Both the position numbers and the translations under genes were made by a program. Shown here one piece after another: positions 1-8,500 of a stretch of DNA of 64,000 nt. The stretch comes from Lachnoclostridium phytofermentans ISDg (GTDB taxonomy: Bacteria; Bacillota; Clostridia; Lachnospirales; Lachnospiraceae). The notes beneath the pieces were generated by a model. That model had not been told where the DNA came from. It did no database searches and saw only the letters and a program-made list of their open reading frames with translations. Every line of letters starts with the position of its first letter. The stretch's first letter is position 1. The stretch covers positions 3,872,001-3,936,000 of the forward strand of contig NC_010001.1 of assembly GCF_000018685.1 (NCBI RefSeq), read 5' to 3'.

Positions 1-483
1 ACCAGCCTTTACTACTGCCTCAATTGTTCTCCACATATACTCTAAGTCAGAACGACTCGCATCCTCTAGAGAGTATTCCACCTGTGAAGTATAGCGTTTT
101 GCATATGTAACTGCATCTACCCCCATCTGTAAGATATCCTCTGGGTTCTTATTAAATTTTTTTGTGATATGAACATTAGAGGATCCTAACACAATATGAA
201 TCATTGGATTTGCTGCTTCTTTTAAGCTTTCATACATACGGTCAATATCAGATTTTACTGCCCTTCCTAAAGCAACCACGGAAGAATCCTTTATTTGTCT
301 ACTAATTTCTCGGACTGCCTCAAAATCACCTTGTGAGGAGGACGGAAATCCTGCTTCCATATAGTCTACTCTTAGCTTCTCTAATTGTTTTGCAATATAC
401 ATCTTTTCTTCAAAATTAAGTTTTGCTCCTGGTACCTGTTCTCCATCTCGTAAGGTTGTGTCAAATACATAGATTTTTCGCAT
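1..483 (-). CDS. leuA: 2-isopropylmalate synthase, N-terminal part (3' end outside window)
   Basis: The first enzyme of leucine biosynthesis condenses acetyl-CoA with 2-oxoisovalerate. The visible 161 codons begin MRKIYVFDTTLRDGEQVPGA, the HMGL-like TIM-barrel signature (DTTLRDGEQ) with the metal-binding Asp and catalytic Arg. The motif DYMEAGFPSSS follows about 40 residues later, as in LeuA. The ATG at 481-483 is the only start that keeps the N-terminal motif. The gene runs off the left edge, so the regulatory domain is not seen. A T-box with a leucine specifier lies directly upstream, which supports LeuA over homocitrate or citramalate synthase. Confidence 0.9.
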   Translation of the reverse strand, partial: MRKIYVFDTTLRDGEQVPGAKLNFEEKMYIAKQLEKLRVDYMEAGFPSSSQGDFEAVREISRQIKDSSVVALGRAVKSDIDRMYESLKEAANPMIHIVLGSSNVHITKKFNKNPEDILQMGVDAVTYAKRYTSQVEYSLEDASRSDLEYMWRTIEAVVKAG

Positions 484-560
484 ATTTACCCCTTTCTGCG
501 CTCTTACGCAACGAAACATTCGTGCTATACTATAGCATGCCTACTTGTCTTAAGGTTAAA

Positions 561-605
561 AAATCCCCCAATCGTCTTAAGATTAAGAGACGAATTGGGG
601 GATTT
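561..605 (-). terminator. Proximal T-box terminator of leuA
   Basis: A long hairpin pairs AAATCCCCCAATTCGTC with its complement around a short AT loop and ends in a T-run on the minus strand. It overlaps the 3' side of the canonical T-box bulge, so terminator and antiterminator are mutually exclusive. Confidence 0.85.
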
Positions 606-665
606 CCGCGGTACCACTCTTTTTCATGCCAAAAGCATGCACTTTATCGATACATTCCATAAAAA

Positions 666-693
666 AACTTCTGCCTCCAAAGAGACAGAAGTT
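666..693 (-). terminator. Distal T-box terminator of leuA leader
   Basis: The arms AACTTCTG and CAGAAGTT, extended by GTCTC/GAGGC pairing, are followed by seven T on the minus strand. It comes right after the diverged bulge at 697-712 and about 60 nt before the second module. Confidence 0.75.
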
Positions 694-1049
694 ACTCTGC
701 TATACCACTCTTACGTGTTCCTTCGATACATCATTTATGGTCAATATCTATCCCTTATAACGGTGGGATTCCGGCTTAACCTACTGTAATTTTTCAGTCA
801 GCTACTCCAAGGCGAGTTCACCCTATTTTGATTCTTGCTTCGCACCAACCAGCAAGTCTCTGAAAATCCTAGTACGGTTACTATTCCTTTTCCAAGTATT
901 TTTCATATAAATTTTCATCATTCTACCAAAGTTTTTACACTCTGTCAAGCTAAATCGTTAAATTATTTTAATTAATGGTTCTGCTTTGCTTTGGCACTTA
1001 AAATAAAAGTAATTATAACGCAAATAGCCATAAGTATTGCAGAAACAAC

Positions 1050-2426
1050 TTATTCCGGCTGTTTTGGTATTCCATCAAATCCTTCCTGTAAATCAGCGTC
1101 GGTTGGAATATAATCCGTCATTTCTCCGTTATGAAAACGCTCATAAGCAACCATATCAAAATATCCAGTACCAGTTAATCCAAATACAATCGTCTTTTCT
1201 TCCCCTGTTTCCTTACACTTTAATGCCTCATCGATTGCTACACGAATTGCATGACTACTCTCTGGCGCAGGTAAGATTCCTTCAATCCTAGCAAATTGTT
1301 CCGCTGCCTCAAATACTGCGGTCTGCTCTACTGCACGTGCTTCCATAAGACCATCTTCGTAAAGCTGGGATAATACGGAACTCATACCATGATAGCGAAG
1401 TCCTCCTGCGTGATTAGCAGATGGAATAAAGTTGCTTCCTAACGTGTACATCTTAGCAAGAGGGCAAACCATACCAGTATCACAAAAATCATAGGCAAAT
1501 TTTCCTCTAGTTAAACTTGGGCAGGATGCTGGCTCGACCGCAATAAACTGATACTTCTTCTCACCACGCAATACTTCGCCCATAAAAGGTGAGATAAGAC
1601 CGCCTAAATTCGAACCACCACCAGCACAACCAATAATAATATCTGGGGTGATACCATATTTATCAAGAGCTGACTTCGTTTCTAAGCCAATGATTGACTG
1701 GTGTAATAAAACTTGAGACAAAACACTGCCAAGTACATAACGATAACCTGGTGTTGATACTGCGGTTTCGACCGCTTCGGAGATTGCACAACCTAAACTT
1801 CCTGTGGTTCCAGGATGTGCTTCTAATATTCTTTTTCCTACTTCAGTAGACAACGATGGAGACGGGGTAACCTGAGCTCCATAAGTTCTCATAACTTCTC
1901 TACGGAAAGGTTTCTGCTCATAAGATACCTTAACCATAAATACTTTACAGTCTAAGCCAAAATAGGAACACGCCATTGAAAGGGCCGTCCCCCACTGACC
2001 AGCACCGGTTTCTGTTGTAACACCATGTAGACCTTGCTTTTTTGCATAATATGCTTGCGCAATTGCAGAGTTTAATTTGTGGCTGCCACTGGTATTATTT
2101 CCTTCGAATTTATAATAAATCTTAGCGGGAGTTTGTAACTTTTCTTCTAAACAATATGCTCGTACTAGCGGTGCTGGGCGATACATCTTATAAAAGTTTA
2201 GTATTTCTTCTGGGATATCAATATAAGCATTGGTATCATCCAGCTCCTGTTTTACAAGTTCATCGCAAAATACTTGCTTTAATTCATCAAATGTCATCGG
2301 CTTTAATGTTTGTGGATTTAACAATGGTGCTGGTTTGTTCTTCATATCTGCACGCACGTTATACCATTTTGTTGGCATCTCGCTTTCTTCAAGATAGATT
2401 TTGTAAGGTATTTCTTGCTTCATCAT
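1050..2426 (-). CDS. trpB: Tryptophan synthase beta chain, TrpB2 type
   Basis: This is a PLP enzyme joining indole and serine to make tryptophan. The protein (458 residues from this start) has the long N-terminus of the TrpB2 subgroup, the PLP lysine motif GSHKLN, the ETGAGQWG substrate loop and the phosphate-binding CAGGGSN loop. I chose the ATG at 2424-2426, because AAAGGAG lies 8 nt upstream; a longer TTG start at 2444 would place the ribosome site inside the coding region. No trpA or other trp gene is adjacent. TrpB2 enzymes are often found alone and act on free indole or as salvage enzymes. A T-box with a UGG specifier upstream confirms the link with tryptophan. Confidence 0.9.
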   Translation of the reverse strand: MMKQEIPYKIYLEESEMPTKWYNVRADMKNKPAPLLNPQTLKPMTFDELKQVFCDELVKQELDDTNAYIDIPEEILNFYKMYRPAPLVRAYCLEEKLQTPAKIYYKFEGNNTSGSHKLNSAIAQAYYAKKQGLHGVTTETGAGQWGTALSMACSYFGLDCKVFMVKVSYEQKPFRREVMRTYGAQVTPSPSLSTEVGKRILEAHPGTTGSLGCAISEAVETAVSTPGYRYVLGSVLSQVLLHQSIIGLETKSALDKYGITPDIIIGCAGGGSNLGGLISPFMGEVLRGEKKYQFIAVEPASCPSLTRGKFAYDFCDTGMVCPLAKMYTLGSNFIPSANHAGGLRYHGMSSVLSQLYEDGLMEARAVEQTAVFEAAEQFARIEGILPAPESSHAIRVAIDEALKCKETGEEKTIVFGLTGTGYFDMVAYERFHNGEMTDYIPTDADLQEGFDGIPKQPE

Positions 2427-2601
2427 AATCCTTTCTCCTTTCAATCATCTGTAGAGCGAAAGATTTTCACTCTTTTTAATTGGTTCGTTATGTTTGCACT
2501 ACAATCATAACCTTAATACTACGTATTATCTTTCATAAAAGCCAATGCACGGAGCAGTAATGAGGTAATTGACGAAACATAACTCTTGGGAAAAGGTACA
2601 A

Positions 2602-2649
2602 AAAAAATACCCTTATCCCATACAAATAAATCTGCAGGGACAAAAGTAT
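2602..2649 (-). terminator. T-box terminator of trpB2
   Basis: A 13-bp stem (2607-2619 with 2637-2649, including G-U pairs) with a 17-nt loop is followed by a T-run on the minus strand. It competes with the antiterminator of the T-box. Confidence 0.85.
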
Positions 2650-2865
2650 CGAACTTCTGCGGTGCCACCCAGCTTGACGTTAAACGTCCACTCTATGCAT
2701 ACAAACATATGCTTATCTTTGATAACGGAGGTTATCTCCGGCTCACCTACTAAATTTCAGTTTGCCCTCCAAAGCCCATTCCTTTTAGCCTTTACCTACC
2801 ACAATCTCACCATCTGTAGCTCTCTTTAAAGCAAGTTTCTAAAAGTACTTACTCTTCGTCAACGG
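2602..2865 (-). promoter_or_regulatory. Tryptophan T-box leader
   Basis: On the minus strand a stem I region carries the specifier GGAA-UGG-GCU, with the Trp codon at 2776-2778. The canonical T-box GGGTGGCACCGCAGAAG follows near 2654-2671, then a terminator. The bulge UGGC would pair with tRNA-Trp discriminator G. It should raise expression of the TrpB2 gene when tRNA-Trp is uncharged. Positions 2427-2601, between terminator and gene, hold nothing else recognisable. Confidence 0.9.
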
Positions 2866-2913
2866 TTTTAAATAAACTTACCACTTATTTCCATCCATGT
2901 CAATAGTTTTTAT

Positions 2914-4260
2914 TTAAAGCGATGGCATCCACTTTACCTTCCTTAGATAAATCAATAATACAATCGCACTGCATGTCCATGTGATTGGATATGCCCAGTA
3001 TACAATACGAATATCGTTTACATATCTTAAGGCTACTGTCATATAAATAACTCGTAAAATACACCAAAAACAAATCATTGTAATCATTGGTACTACAGAT
3101 TTACCAGCACCTCGTAAAACACCAGCAATTCCGTGTGAGAGCGCTACTAGAAAATAAGCTGGTACGATATTTCGTGCCATTTCGCTTCCATAAGCAATCA
3201 CCTCTGGATCTCGATTGAATAGAGCAATTAGATAAGGTGCAAAAATAAAGATAACTACACCTATTAATTCAGCAGTAACCATTCCTGCAAATAACGAAAA
3301 AATTGTTCCTTTTTTTACACGTTCGTGCTTTTTAGCACCAATATTTTGACTTACAAATGTTGTCACTGCCAGTGCAAAACTACTTGCTGGTAATAAAGCA
3401 AAACCATCTATTTTCCAATAGGCTCCACAACCTGCAATCGCTAATTCACCAAAAGAATTGATATTCGACTGAACGATAACATTTGATAGAGAAACGATAG
3501 AATTTTGTAGACCACCCGGTAATCCTATCCCGATAATTTGCTTTAATTCAAATTTATGAATTCTTAATTTTTTTAACTTTAATTGATATACAGATGTCTC
3601 CGAAATTAAGTTATAAAAAGTAAGAATACAGCTCACTGTCTGTGCAATTACTGTTGCAATTGCAGCACCTGCTATCCCCCAATGAAAGATGGCGATAAAT
3701 ATTAAATCTAATATAACATTTATAATTGTAGAAATAATTAGATAATAAAGAGGACGTTTGGAATCTCCAACCGCGCGAAATATTCCGCTTCCGATATTAT
3801 ACATAACTGTAGATGCTATTCCTGCAAAGAATATTCGAAAATACAAGACAGAATTTTGCATAACGCTATCTGGTGTACCCATCCAAACTAAAATATAAGG
3901 TGACAATACGATTCCAAGAATTGTTAATACAATACTACCGATGATTCCGAAAGTCACCATTGTATGAACTGCGCGCTCTACCCCGTCCTCATCCTTTGCA
4001 CCATAGTACTTAGATATCACGACTCCTGCTCCAACTGATATACCCATAAAGGCACTTACTAATAGATTAATAACAGAACTGGAAGAACCTACTGCTGCTA
4101 GTGCGCTACTACCAAGAAAATTACCTACTATAATTGAGTCTGCAGCATTATACATCTGTTGAAATACATTACCTAATAGCAAAGGTATCGTAAATAAAAT
4201 AATTTGCTTCCATATGGGGCCCTCAGTCAATGATACTTGATTCTTACTGTCGCTTAACAT
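2914..4260 (-). CDS. MATE family multidrug efflux protein
   Basis: This is an inner-membrane cation/drug antiporter of about 448 residues, the usual MATE length, with roughly 12 hydrophobic segments in two halves. Typical stretches are the early IPLLLGNVFQQMYNAADSII, GSSALAAVG, and the second-half GLPGGLQNS and GAGKSVVP. The ATG at 4258-4260 is preceded by AAGGAG; an in-frame ATG further upstream would add a charged tail without a ribosome site. It lies downstream of a 22-bp dyad and is transcribed toward trpB2, but the trp T-box terminator separates them. The substrate cannot be read from sequence. Confidence 0.9.
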   Translation of the reverse strand: MLSDSKNQVSLTEGPIWKQIILFTIPLLLGNVFQQMYNAADSIIVGNFLGSSALAAVGSSSSVINLLVSAFMGISVGAGVVISKYYGAKDEDGVERAVHTMVTFGIIGSIVLTILGIVLSPYILVWMGTPDSVMQNSVLYFRIFFAGIASTVMYNIGSGIFRAVGDSKRPLYYLIISTIINVILDLIFIAIFHWGIAGAAIATVIAQTVSCILTFYNLISETSVYQLKLKKLRIHKFELKQIIGIGLPGGLQNSIVSLSNVIVQSNINSFGELAIAGCGAYWKIDGFALLPASSFALAVTTFVSQNIGAKKHERVKKGTIFSLFAGMVTAELIGVVIFIFAPYLIALFNRDPEVIAYGSEMARNIVPAYFLVALSHGIAGVLRGAGKSVVPMITMICFWCILRVIYMTVALRYVNDIRIVYWAYPITWTCSAIVLLIYLRKVKWMPSL

Positions 4261-4310
4261 TTTTATTCTCTCCTTGTTTTTCTTTCGTAGTAGCATGGTA
4301 TCAGCAAAGA

Positions 4311-4344
4311 GAAACATAAGGTCATAAATATGCCCTTATGTTTC
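4311..4344. promoter_or_regulatory. Perfect 11-bp inverted repeat upstream of the MATE gene
   Basis: GAAACATAAGG at 4311-4321 and its exact complement at 4334-4344 are separated by 12 bp, 50-85 bp before the MATE start. It could be an operator for a local regulator or a 5' UTR hairpin. It has no T-run, so it is not a terminator. Confidence 0.5.
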
Positions 4345-4658
4345 TACATTTTTTTCTATCATTATTAATTTGATTTATGTTTTAATTTCATAATCTTTTA
4401 CTACTATGCTACACACTGCTCTTATGCTATCTTTTTATTATAGACCTATTAAAAATAGAAAGCAACCTCTCGGATGTAGAACATTGTTTACATTTCATTA
4501 AGAACATTACTAATGATAGCAATGTATTATAGGGCAATACGTACTCTTTGTTTTGTACGTATCTTTACGAAAATCTTTTTAAAAACACTTTGTACTTATG
4601 TTAGCTATTATTATAAAAATCAGAGTACGAGAACTTTAAAAAAGTTTTGTGAATTGTG
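4345..4658. other. AT-rich spacer with no recognisable gene
   Basis: No reading frame with family signatures or ribosome site and no structured RNA is seen in this 314-bp stretch between the divergent MATE gene and tRNA-Gly. Confidence 0.6.
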
Positions 4659-4687
4659 TTGACAAATAAAACAATATCTGGTATGAT
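4659..4687 (+). promoter_or_regulatory. Promoter of tRNA-Gly
   Basis: TTGACA at 4659-4664 and TATGAT at 4682-4687 are spaced by 17 bp, about 38 bp before the mature tRNA. Confidence 0.75.
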
Positions 4688-4725
4688 ATCTCTTGTCTTC
4701 AGTAAGACACAATAAAATATCAGTT

Positions 4726-4797
4726 GCACGAGTGGCTCAGTGGTGGAGTATCGCCTTGCCAAGGCGAGGGTCGCGGGTTCGAATCCCGTCTCGTGCT
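4726..4797 (+). tRNA. tRNA-Gly (anticodon GCC)
   Basis: Complete cloverleaf: acceptor GCACGAG/CTCGTGC, anticodon stem TCGCC/GGCGA around loop TTGCCAA (anticodon GCC), T-arm GCGGGTTCGAATCCCGT, discriminator T. CCA is not encoded. The 3' half recurs in degraded form five times over the next 11 kb, which marks this tRNA as the attachment site of a series of integrated elements. Confidence 0.95.
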
Positions 4798-4809
4798 TCA
4801 TTGAAAAGT

Positions 4810-4847
4810 ATCGCTAATCCTTATAAATCAAGGGTTAGCGATTTTTT
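4810..4847 (+). terminator. Terminator after tRNA-Gly
   Basis: TCGCTAATCCTT pairs with AAGGGTTAGCGA around ATAAATC, followed by a T-run. Very similar hairpins follow the tRNA-like fragments at 10.1 kb and near 19.86 kb. Confidence 0.9.
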
Positions 4848-4904
4848 GTTGCTTGAAAACTTGTGTGCGGGATGTGTGCAACATCCTTTTACATACGGAG
4901 ACTA

Positions 4905-5307
4905 CTATAATGCCTTGTCCATGTAGACACGATTCTTTTCGATTTCGTTGTAATTATGGATATAGCTTTTCGTTGTATCTATATCTTCATGGCCCATATA
5001 CACACTGATTTCCCCTAAAGGCATGCCTTCTGCATACAACCGGCTAGCAAAAACCTTGGCTAGTACACACGCTTCCAGCTTCTACGAATGAGGAGCCAGC
5101 GCAGTCCTTTCCTTAAGCCATTCGTCTACATACTGCCTGCATTCGGAAAGCATCCTACATCCGTAACGCTCCTTACACCATTTAACAAAGTAGCAGGCAT
5201 GTTTTTGATAATCTTGAAAGGTACTCCAGATATAAATCTTATGTATGTAATACGTTCTTGATAACTTAGCATTGCCTTAGAATCCTTATTCCGCTGTTAC
5301 GAGCCAT
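4905..5307 (-). pseudogene. Tyrosine recombinase (integrase), internally deleted remnant
   Basis: Read on the minus strand, the C-terminal part gives ASRLYAEGMPLGEISVYMGH followed by EDIDTTKSYIHNY, the end of a phage-type integrase with its last catalytic His and the Tyr nucleophile. It is joined in frame to an N-terminal core-binding segment (HACYFVKWCKERYGC ... YVDEWLKERTALAPHS). The join has an in-frame TAG, a frameshift near the start, and loss of most of the catalytic domain including the RHxxR box. The ATG at 5305-5307 is a plausible old start. It lies directly downstream of tRNA-Gly in the usual integrase position and cannot be functional. Confidence 0.8.
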
Positions 5308-5330
5308 TTTTATCACGTCCTTTGATGAAA

Positions 5331-5388
5331 AAAAGACATGATAACCGTTTACTCGTAAATGGTACTAGTAAACGTTATCATGTCTTTT
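5331..5388. terminator. Strong bidirectional hairpin
   Basis: GACATGATAAC-C-GTTTACT pairs with AGTAAAC-GTTATCATGTC (18 bp, one bulge). T-runs are present on both strands. It separates the integrase remnant from the following gene. Confidence 0.7.
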
Positions 5389-5465
5389 CGGAGAGGTGTA
5401 CACTTTTGTAATGTGTAGAGAATACACTTTTCCCTATAGGAATATACACTTTTTCCCATAGTAGA

Positions 5466-5494
5466 TTGACTTTCTAAATTAGGAAAAGTATAAT
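5466..5494 (+). promoter_or_regulatory. Promoter of the first AraC/GyrI gene, type shared by three loci
   Basis: TTGACT (5466-5471) and TATAAT (5489-5494) with a 17-bp spacer holding an imperfect dyad TTTCTAAATTAGGAAA. The same arrangement occurs at 10280-10308 and 22286-22314. Confidence 0.7.
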
Positions 5495-5668
5495 TAAGCT
5501 AATTAAATTGGAGCGAATAAAATTCGCTATAGCTTTCAAGTGCGAACTGAAGAAAATATATATAATCTTCGGAACTAACTTCTAAATACTACAACCTACA
5601 AATTCTTGCAAAAATTATCGGGTATTAGTAAAAAAACTATATTATACTTATCTTGAAAGGAGAAGCAT

Positions 5669-6511
5669 ATGGATACGCTTGAGAATATGAAAAATGCGAT
5701 TAATTATATTGAAGATAATCTTGAAGCTGAAATTGATTACGTAAAGGTTGCCCAAATAGCATTATGTTCCCAATATCACTTTCAACGCATGTTTGCTTTT
5801 CTTATCGGCGTACCGCTATCCGAGTATATACGCCGTCGCCGATTAACGCTTGCTGCCTTTGATTTGCAGAATAGTAATGAAAAAATTATCAATCTTGCTT
5901 TGAAGTATGGCTATAACTCGCCTGACTCGTTTTCTCGGGCATTTATGGCAATGCATGAAGTTACACCCTCAAAAGCAAGAGAAAAGGGCATATCGCTAAA
6001 AGCGTATCCTCGTGTAACGTTCTCCTTATCAATAAAAGGAGTGGTTGAGATGAACTACAGAATTGAGCAAAAAAATTCATTTACTGTTGTAGGTGTAAAA
6101 CAGAGGTTTTCACATATTAATGGTTTAGGTGAAAGTATTGGTAAAATGTGGAGCGAGACACCACAAGAAACTATTTCACAAATTGCTGGACTTGGAAACG
6201 GGTTAGTAGGCGTGTACAGTGGAATGTATGAAGATAATACAACTGATTACTATATTGCCGCGATAACTGAAAGCGATTCCCCAGAAACTTTGTGCAAGCT
6301 TGAAATACCATCTCTTACATGGGCAATATTTGAAATAATCGGCCCTATGCCTACTGCAATGGCAGAAATATGGGGACGAATTTTTTCCGAATGGTTTCCT
6401 ACATCTGGATATGAGCATGCAGAAGCACCAGAAGTAGAATGGTACTCAAACGGTGACTTGAGTTCGTCTGATTATAAAAGCGAAATATGGATACCCGTTA
6501 TTAAAAAGTAA
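5669..6511 (+). CDS. AraC-type regulator with GyrI-like effector-binding domain
   Basis: A DNA-binding transcriptional regulator of 280 residues. An N-terminal AraC/XylS double helix-turn-helix spans about residues 8-110 (QYHFQRMFAFLIGVPLSEYI, then GYNSPDSFSRAF). A GyrI/SOUL-like small-molecule domain follows from about 125 to the end. The ATG follows AAAGGAG at good spacing. Proteins of this layout often act as multidrug- or metabolite-sensing activators. It is the only cargo gene between the integrase remnant and the next tRNA-like fragment. Close relatives occur at 12183 and, broken, at 52970 in this window. Confidence 0.85.
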   Translation: MDTLENMKNAINYIEDNLEAEIDYVKVAQIALCSQYHFQRMFAFLIGVPLSEYIRRRRLTLAAFDLQNSNEKIINLALKYGYNSPDSFSRAFMAMHEVTPSKAREKGISLKAYPRVTFSLSIKGVVEMNYRIEQKNSFTVVGVKQRFSHINGLGESIGKMWSETPQETISQIAGLGNGLVGVYSGMYEDNTTDYYIAAITESDSPETLCKLEIPSLTWAIFEIIGPMPTAMAEIWGRIFSEWFPTSGYEHAEAPEVEWYSNGDLSSSDYKSEIWIPVIKK

Positions 6512-6604
6512 TGTTCTGTGTCTAATAAGCATTATGCTAAGTAATTATGTGTTACATAATATTTCGCTAATGCAAATCAAAAGCAATAACTTCTAGAATA
6601 AAAA

Positions 6605-6727
6605 AGCACACATCCCATATAACAAGAATGTGTGCAACCATGTGTGCAGATAATAACAGAAGCCGCAAACCTCCTATTTATCAGTATTTGTGTGTGCGGG
6701 GATTTGTTCGAATCCCGTCTCGTGCTT
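6605..6727 (+). repeat. Element end plus tRNA-Gly 3'-end copy (att-like, copy b)
   Basis: Positions 6706-6727 repeat the T-arm and acceptor 3' side of tRNA-Gly (GTTCGAATCCCGTCTCGTGC). The 100 bp before it (TGTGTGCAA, ACAGA-GCC, CTCCTATTTATCA) closely resemble 14890-14967, which suggests a conserved element end. There is no full tRNA. Confidence 0.8.
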
Positions 6728-6836
6728 ACTTTTAAAATGATGGAAGCCTAGTAAATTGAACTGACCCCTGTCAAGTAGACAAGTAAAATAATTAAAAATG
6801 TATTAGATAATGCGATCACATTTGTGGTCGCATTTC

Positions 6837-7802
6837 TTATGCGATTCGTTCCTTTTTCTTTGCTTCTAATTCTGCTTTATAAGCAAGAATTCTTTTGTTT
6901 TCTGGTATTGGATATTTAACTGGAAACTCTGAGTTGATAGCCGCCTTCCGAACTTCCATTGGTGCTAAGTTACTAAAGCGTTCCTGATATCGTCCATTGT
7001 TATAGTATTCTATATATTCAGCGATTGCCTGACAAAGTTCGTTTTCATCAGCGAAATCTGATATATAATACATTTCAGATTTGATAATTCCCCAAAGACC
7101 TTCTGTTGGACCATTATCAATACAGCAACTAACACGAGACATAGATTGAGTCATTCCTTGATTCAAAAGTTTCTTCTGAAAAACTTTGTTTGTATTTTGA
7201 AATCCTCTATCACTATGAAAGAGGGGTGTGACATCTGGATTAGATTTAAGTGCTAAGTCATATGTATCAAAAACAAGCTTGTTATCATTGTGGTTGCTTA
7301 GTACATATGACACTACTGACTTATCATAAAAATCTAGAATGGCACTTAAATGTACTTTCCTATTACTCATAGGCACTTTGAATTCTGTAACATCTGTTCC
7401 CCATTTCTCATTAGGTTTTGAAGCCTCAAATTCCCTATGTAAAATATTTTCAGCAGTTGTTTCTGGTGTTGAATAACGATACGGTTTTCGCTGCTTTCTA
7501 ATTACAGATTTGATGCCATATACACGCATAATACGTTGTATTCTACCTTTACTATAATGCTTGTTTTTATCTCGGTTAATGTAATTACGCATTCTACGAT
7601 AGCCTAAAGTATGTTTGAACTTTTCATCGTATTCCTTGATCCATAGAGCTATCTTTTCGTTTTCAATCTCTTCTTTTGGCTGTTCACGATTCAACCACTT
7701 ATAGTATCCTGTACGTGAAACATTTAATTGCTGACACATCCAGCTTATATCCCAATCTTTTTCTGTTTTGAAAAACTGAATAGTAAGATATTTAGGCTCC
7801 AT
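6837..7802 (-). CDS. IS3-family transposase, catalytic subunit OrfB
   Basis: A 321-residue DDE integrase-fold transposase. An HTH_21-like N-terminus (VSRTGYYKWLNR) leads to the rve core with the triad Asp in WGTDVTEF, Asp in HSDRGFQ and Glu in DNGPTEGLWGIIKSE. The start ATG at 7800-7802 follows AAGGGA. The frame is open upstream into the end of orfA, but it is +1 relative to orfA, so the usual IS3 -1 frameshift is not evident and separate initiation looks possible. Confidence 0.93.
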   Translation of the reverse strand: MEPKYLTIQFFKTEKDWDISWMCQQLNVSRTGYYKWLNREQPKEEIENEKIALWIKEYDEKFKHTLGYRRMRNYINRDKNKHYSKGRIQRIMRVYGIKSVIRKQRKPYRYSTPETTAENILHREFEASKPNEKWGTDVTEFKVPMSNRKVHLSAILDFYDKSVVSYVLSNHNDNKLVFDTYDLALKSNPDVTPLFHSDRGFQNTNKVFQKKLLNQGMTQSMSRVSCCIDNGPTEGLWGIIKSEMYYISDFADENELCQAIAEYIEYYNNGRYQERFSNLAPMEVRKAAINSEFPVKYPIPENKRILAYKAELEAKKKERIA

Positions 7803-7813
7803 TTTTCCCTTGG

Positions 7814-8500
7814 CTAGAATCGCCTCCTTTCGAATTCCTTCACTTTTTTTAACAGTTCTACAATCATATCTCTTTCTTCAAGCTGGCGTTTCAGACGTTT
7901 GTTTTCCCTCCGAAGTTTCTCTAGCTCATCAACTTCTTCATCAGATTTGTGATGACCACGTTTATCTGCCAAGCCCTCTTCACCACTAGCATTGTATTTG
8001 CGAACCCAGCTATAGACTTGACTATAAGAAACATCATATTGTTCAGCAGTATTCTTATAATCACATCCATGTTCGATACAGTATGCAACGATTTCCTTAC
8101 GTTCTTCAATTGTTACTTTTCTTCTTGCTTCAGCCATATAGACCTCCTGTTTCGGATTATAATCCTTTAGTTCCATATCGCTATTATACACTGAAATCCA
8201 TCTTGCTAAAGAAGAAACCGCACAAATATTATATTTAGCCATGAGTTCTGGGAGCGAGCCATTTCCAGCAATATATTCCTCGACAACCATGGTTTTAAAT
8301 TCTTTTGTATAACTTTTATTCCCGCTAGTTGAAATAAACGCTTCTGCTCCTTGATTTTGAAATAATAGAACCCATTTACGTACAGTTTCTTTACTAGCAA
8401 TTTTCAGTTCTGTACATATCTCTTGTAGGTTCTTTGATCCAGTTAAATAATCTTCAACAGCCTTTAATTTTTGAGCTGGTGAAGAAGGTGATTTAGACAT
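7814..8500 (-). CDS. IS3-family transposase, DNA-binding subunit OrfA
   Basis: A 228-residue protein with three helix-turn-helix units (LQEICTELKIASKETVRKWV, LPELMAKYNICAVSSLARWI, YKNTAEQYDVSYSQVYSWVR). A C-terminal leucine zipper ELEKLRRENKRLKRQLEE is typical of IS150-group OrfA. It should recognise the IS ends and dimerise with OrfB. It ends 11 bp before the orfB start. Confidence 0.92.
   Translation of the reverse strand: MSKSPSSPAQKLKAVEDYLTGSKNLQEICTELKIASKETVRKWVLLFQNQGAEAFISTSGNKSYTKEFKTMVVEEYIAGNGSLPELMAKYNICAVSSLARWISVYNSDMELKDYNPKQEVYMAEARRKVTIEERKEIVAYCIEHGCDYKNTAEQYDVSYSQVYSWVRKYNASGEEGLADKRGHHKSDEEVDELEKLRRENKRLKRQLEERDMIVELLKKVKEFERRRF

Larger units (their letters stand above)
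561..890 (-). promoter_or_regulatory. Leucine T-box leader with two antiterminator/terminator modules
   Basis: Read on the minus strand, stem I begins near 885. A specifier loop of the form GUGAA-CUC-GCC places the Leu codon CUC at 814-816. Two T-box-like bulges follow. The first, at 697-712 (GAGTGGTATAGCAG), is a diverged form; the second, at 606-620 (GAGTGGTACCGCGG), is canonical. Each is followed by its own hairpin and T-run (666-693 and 561-605). Both bulges carry UGGU, which pairs with the ACCA end of an uncharged tRNA having discriminator A. The leader should let leuA be read through when tRNA-Leu is uncharged. The doubled expression platform is the unusual part. Confidence 0.85.

Noticed and set aside
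4601..4926. Small frames across tRNA-Gly on both strands
   Set aside because: They run through the tRNA, its promoter and terminator and have no family signature.
5331..5388. Attachment-site core or excisionase binding site
   Set aside because: The sequence is a perfect hairpin with T-runs on both sides and is not repeated elsewhere in the window, so a terminator is the simpler reading.
6698..6735. A second complete tRNA-Gly gene
   Set aside because: Only the T-arm and acceptor 3' strand are present; D-arm and anticodon arm are missing. The same holds for the copies at 10066, 13790, 14968 and 15915.
7801..7830. Programmed -1 frameshift between IS orfA and orfB
   Set aside because: orfB is in the +1 (or -2) frame relative to orfA and no A6G-type slippery site precedes the orfA stop; separate initiation is more consistent with what is seen.
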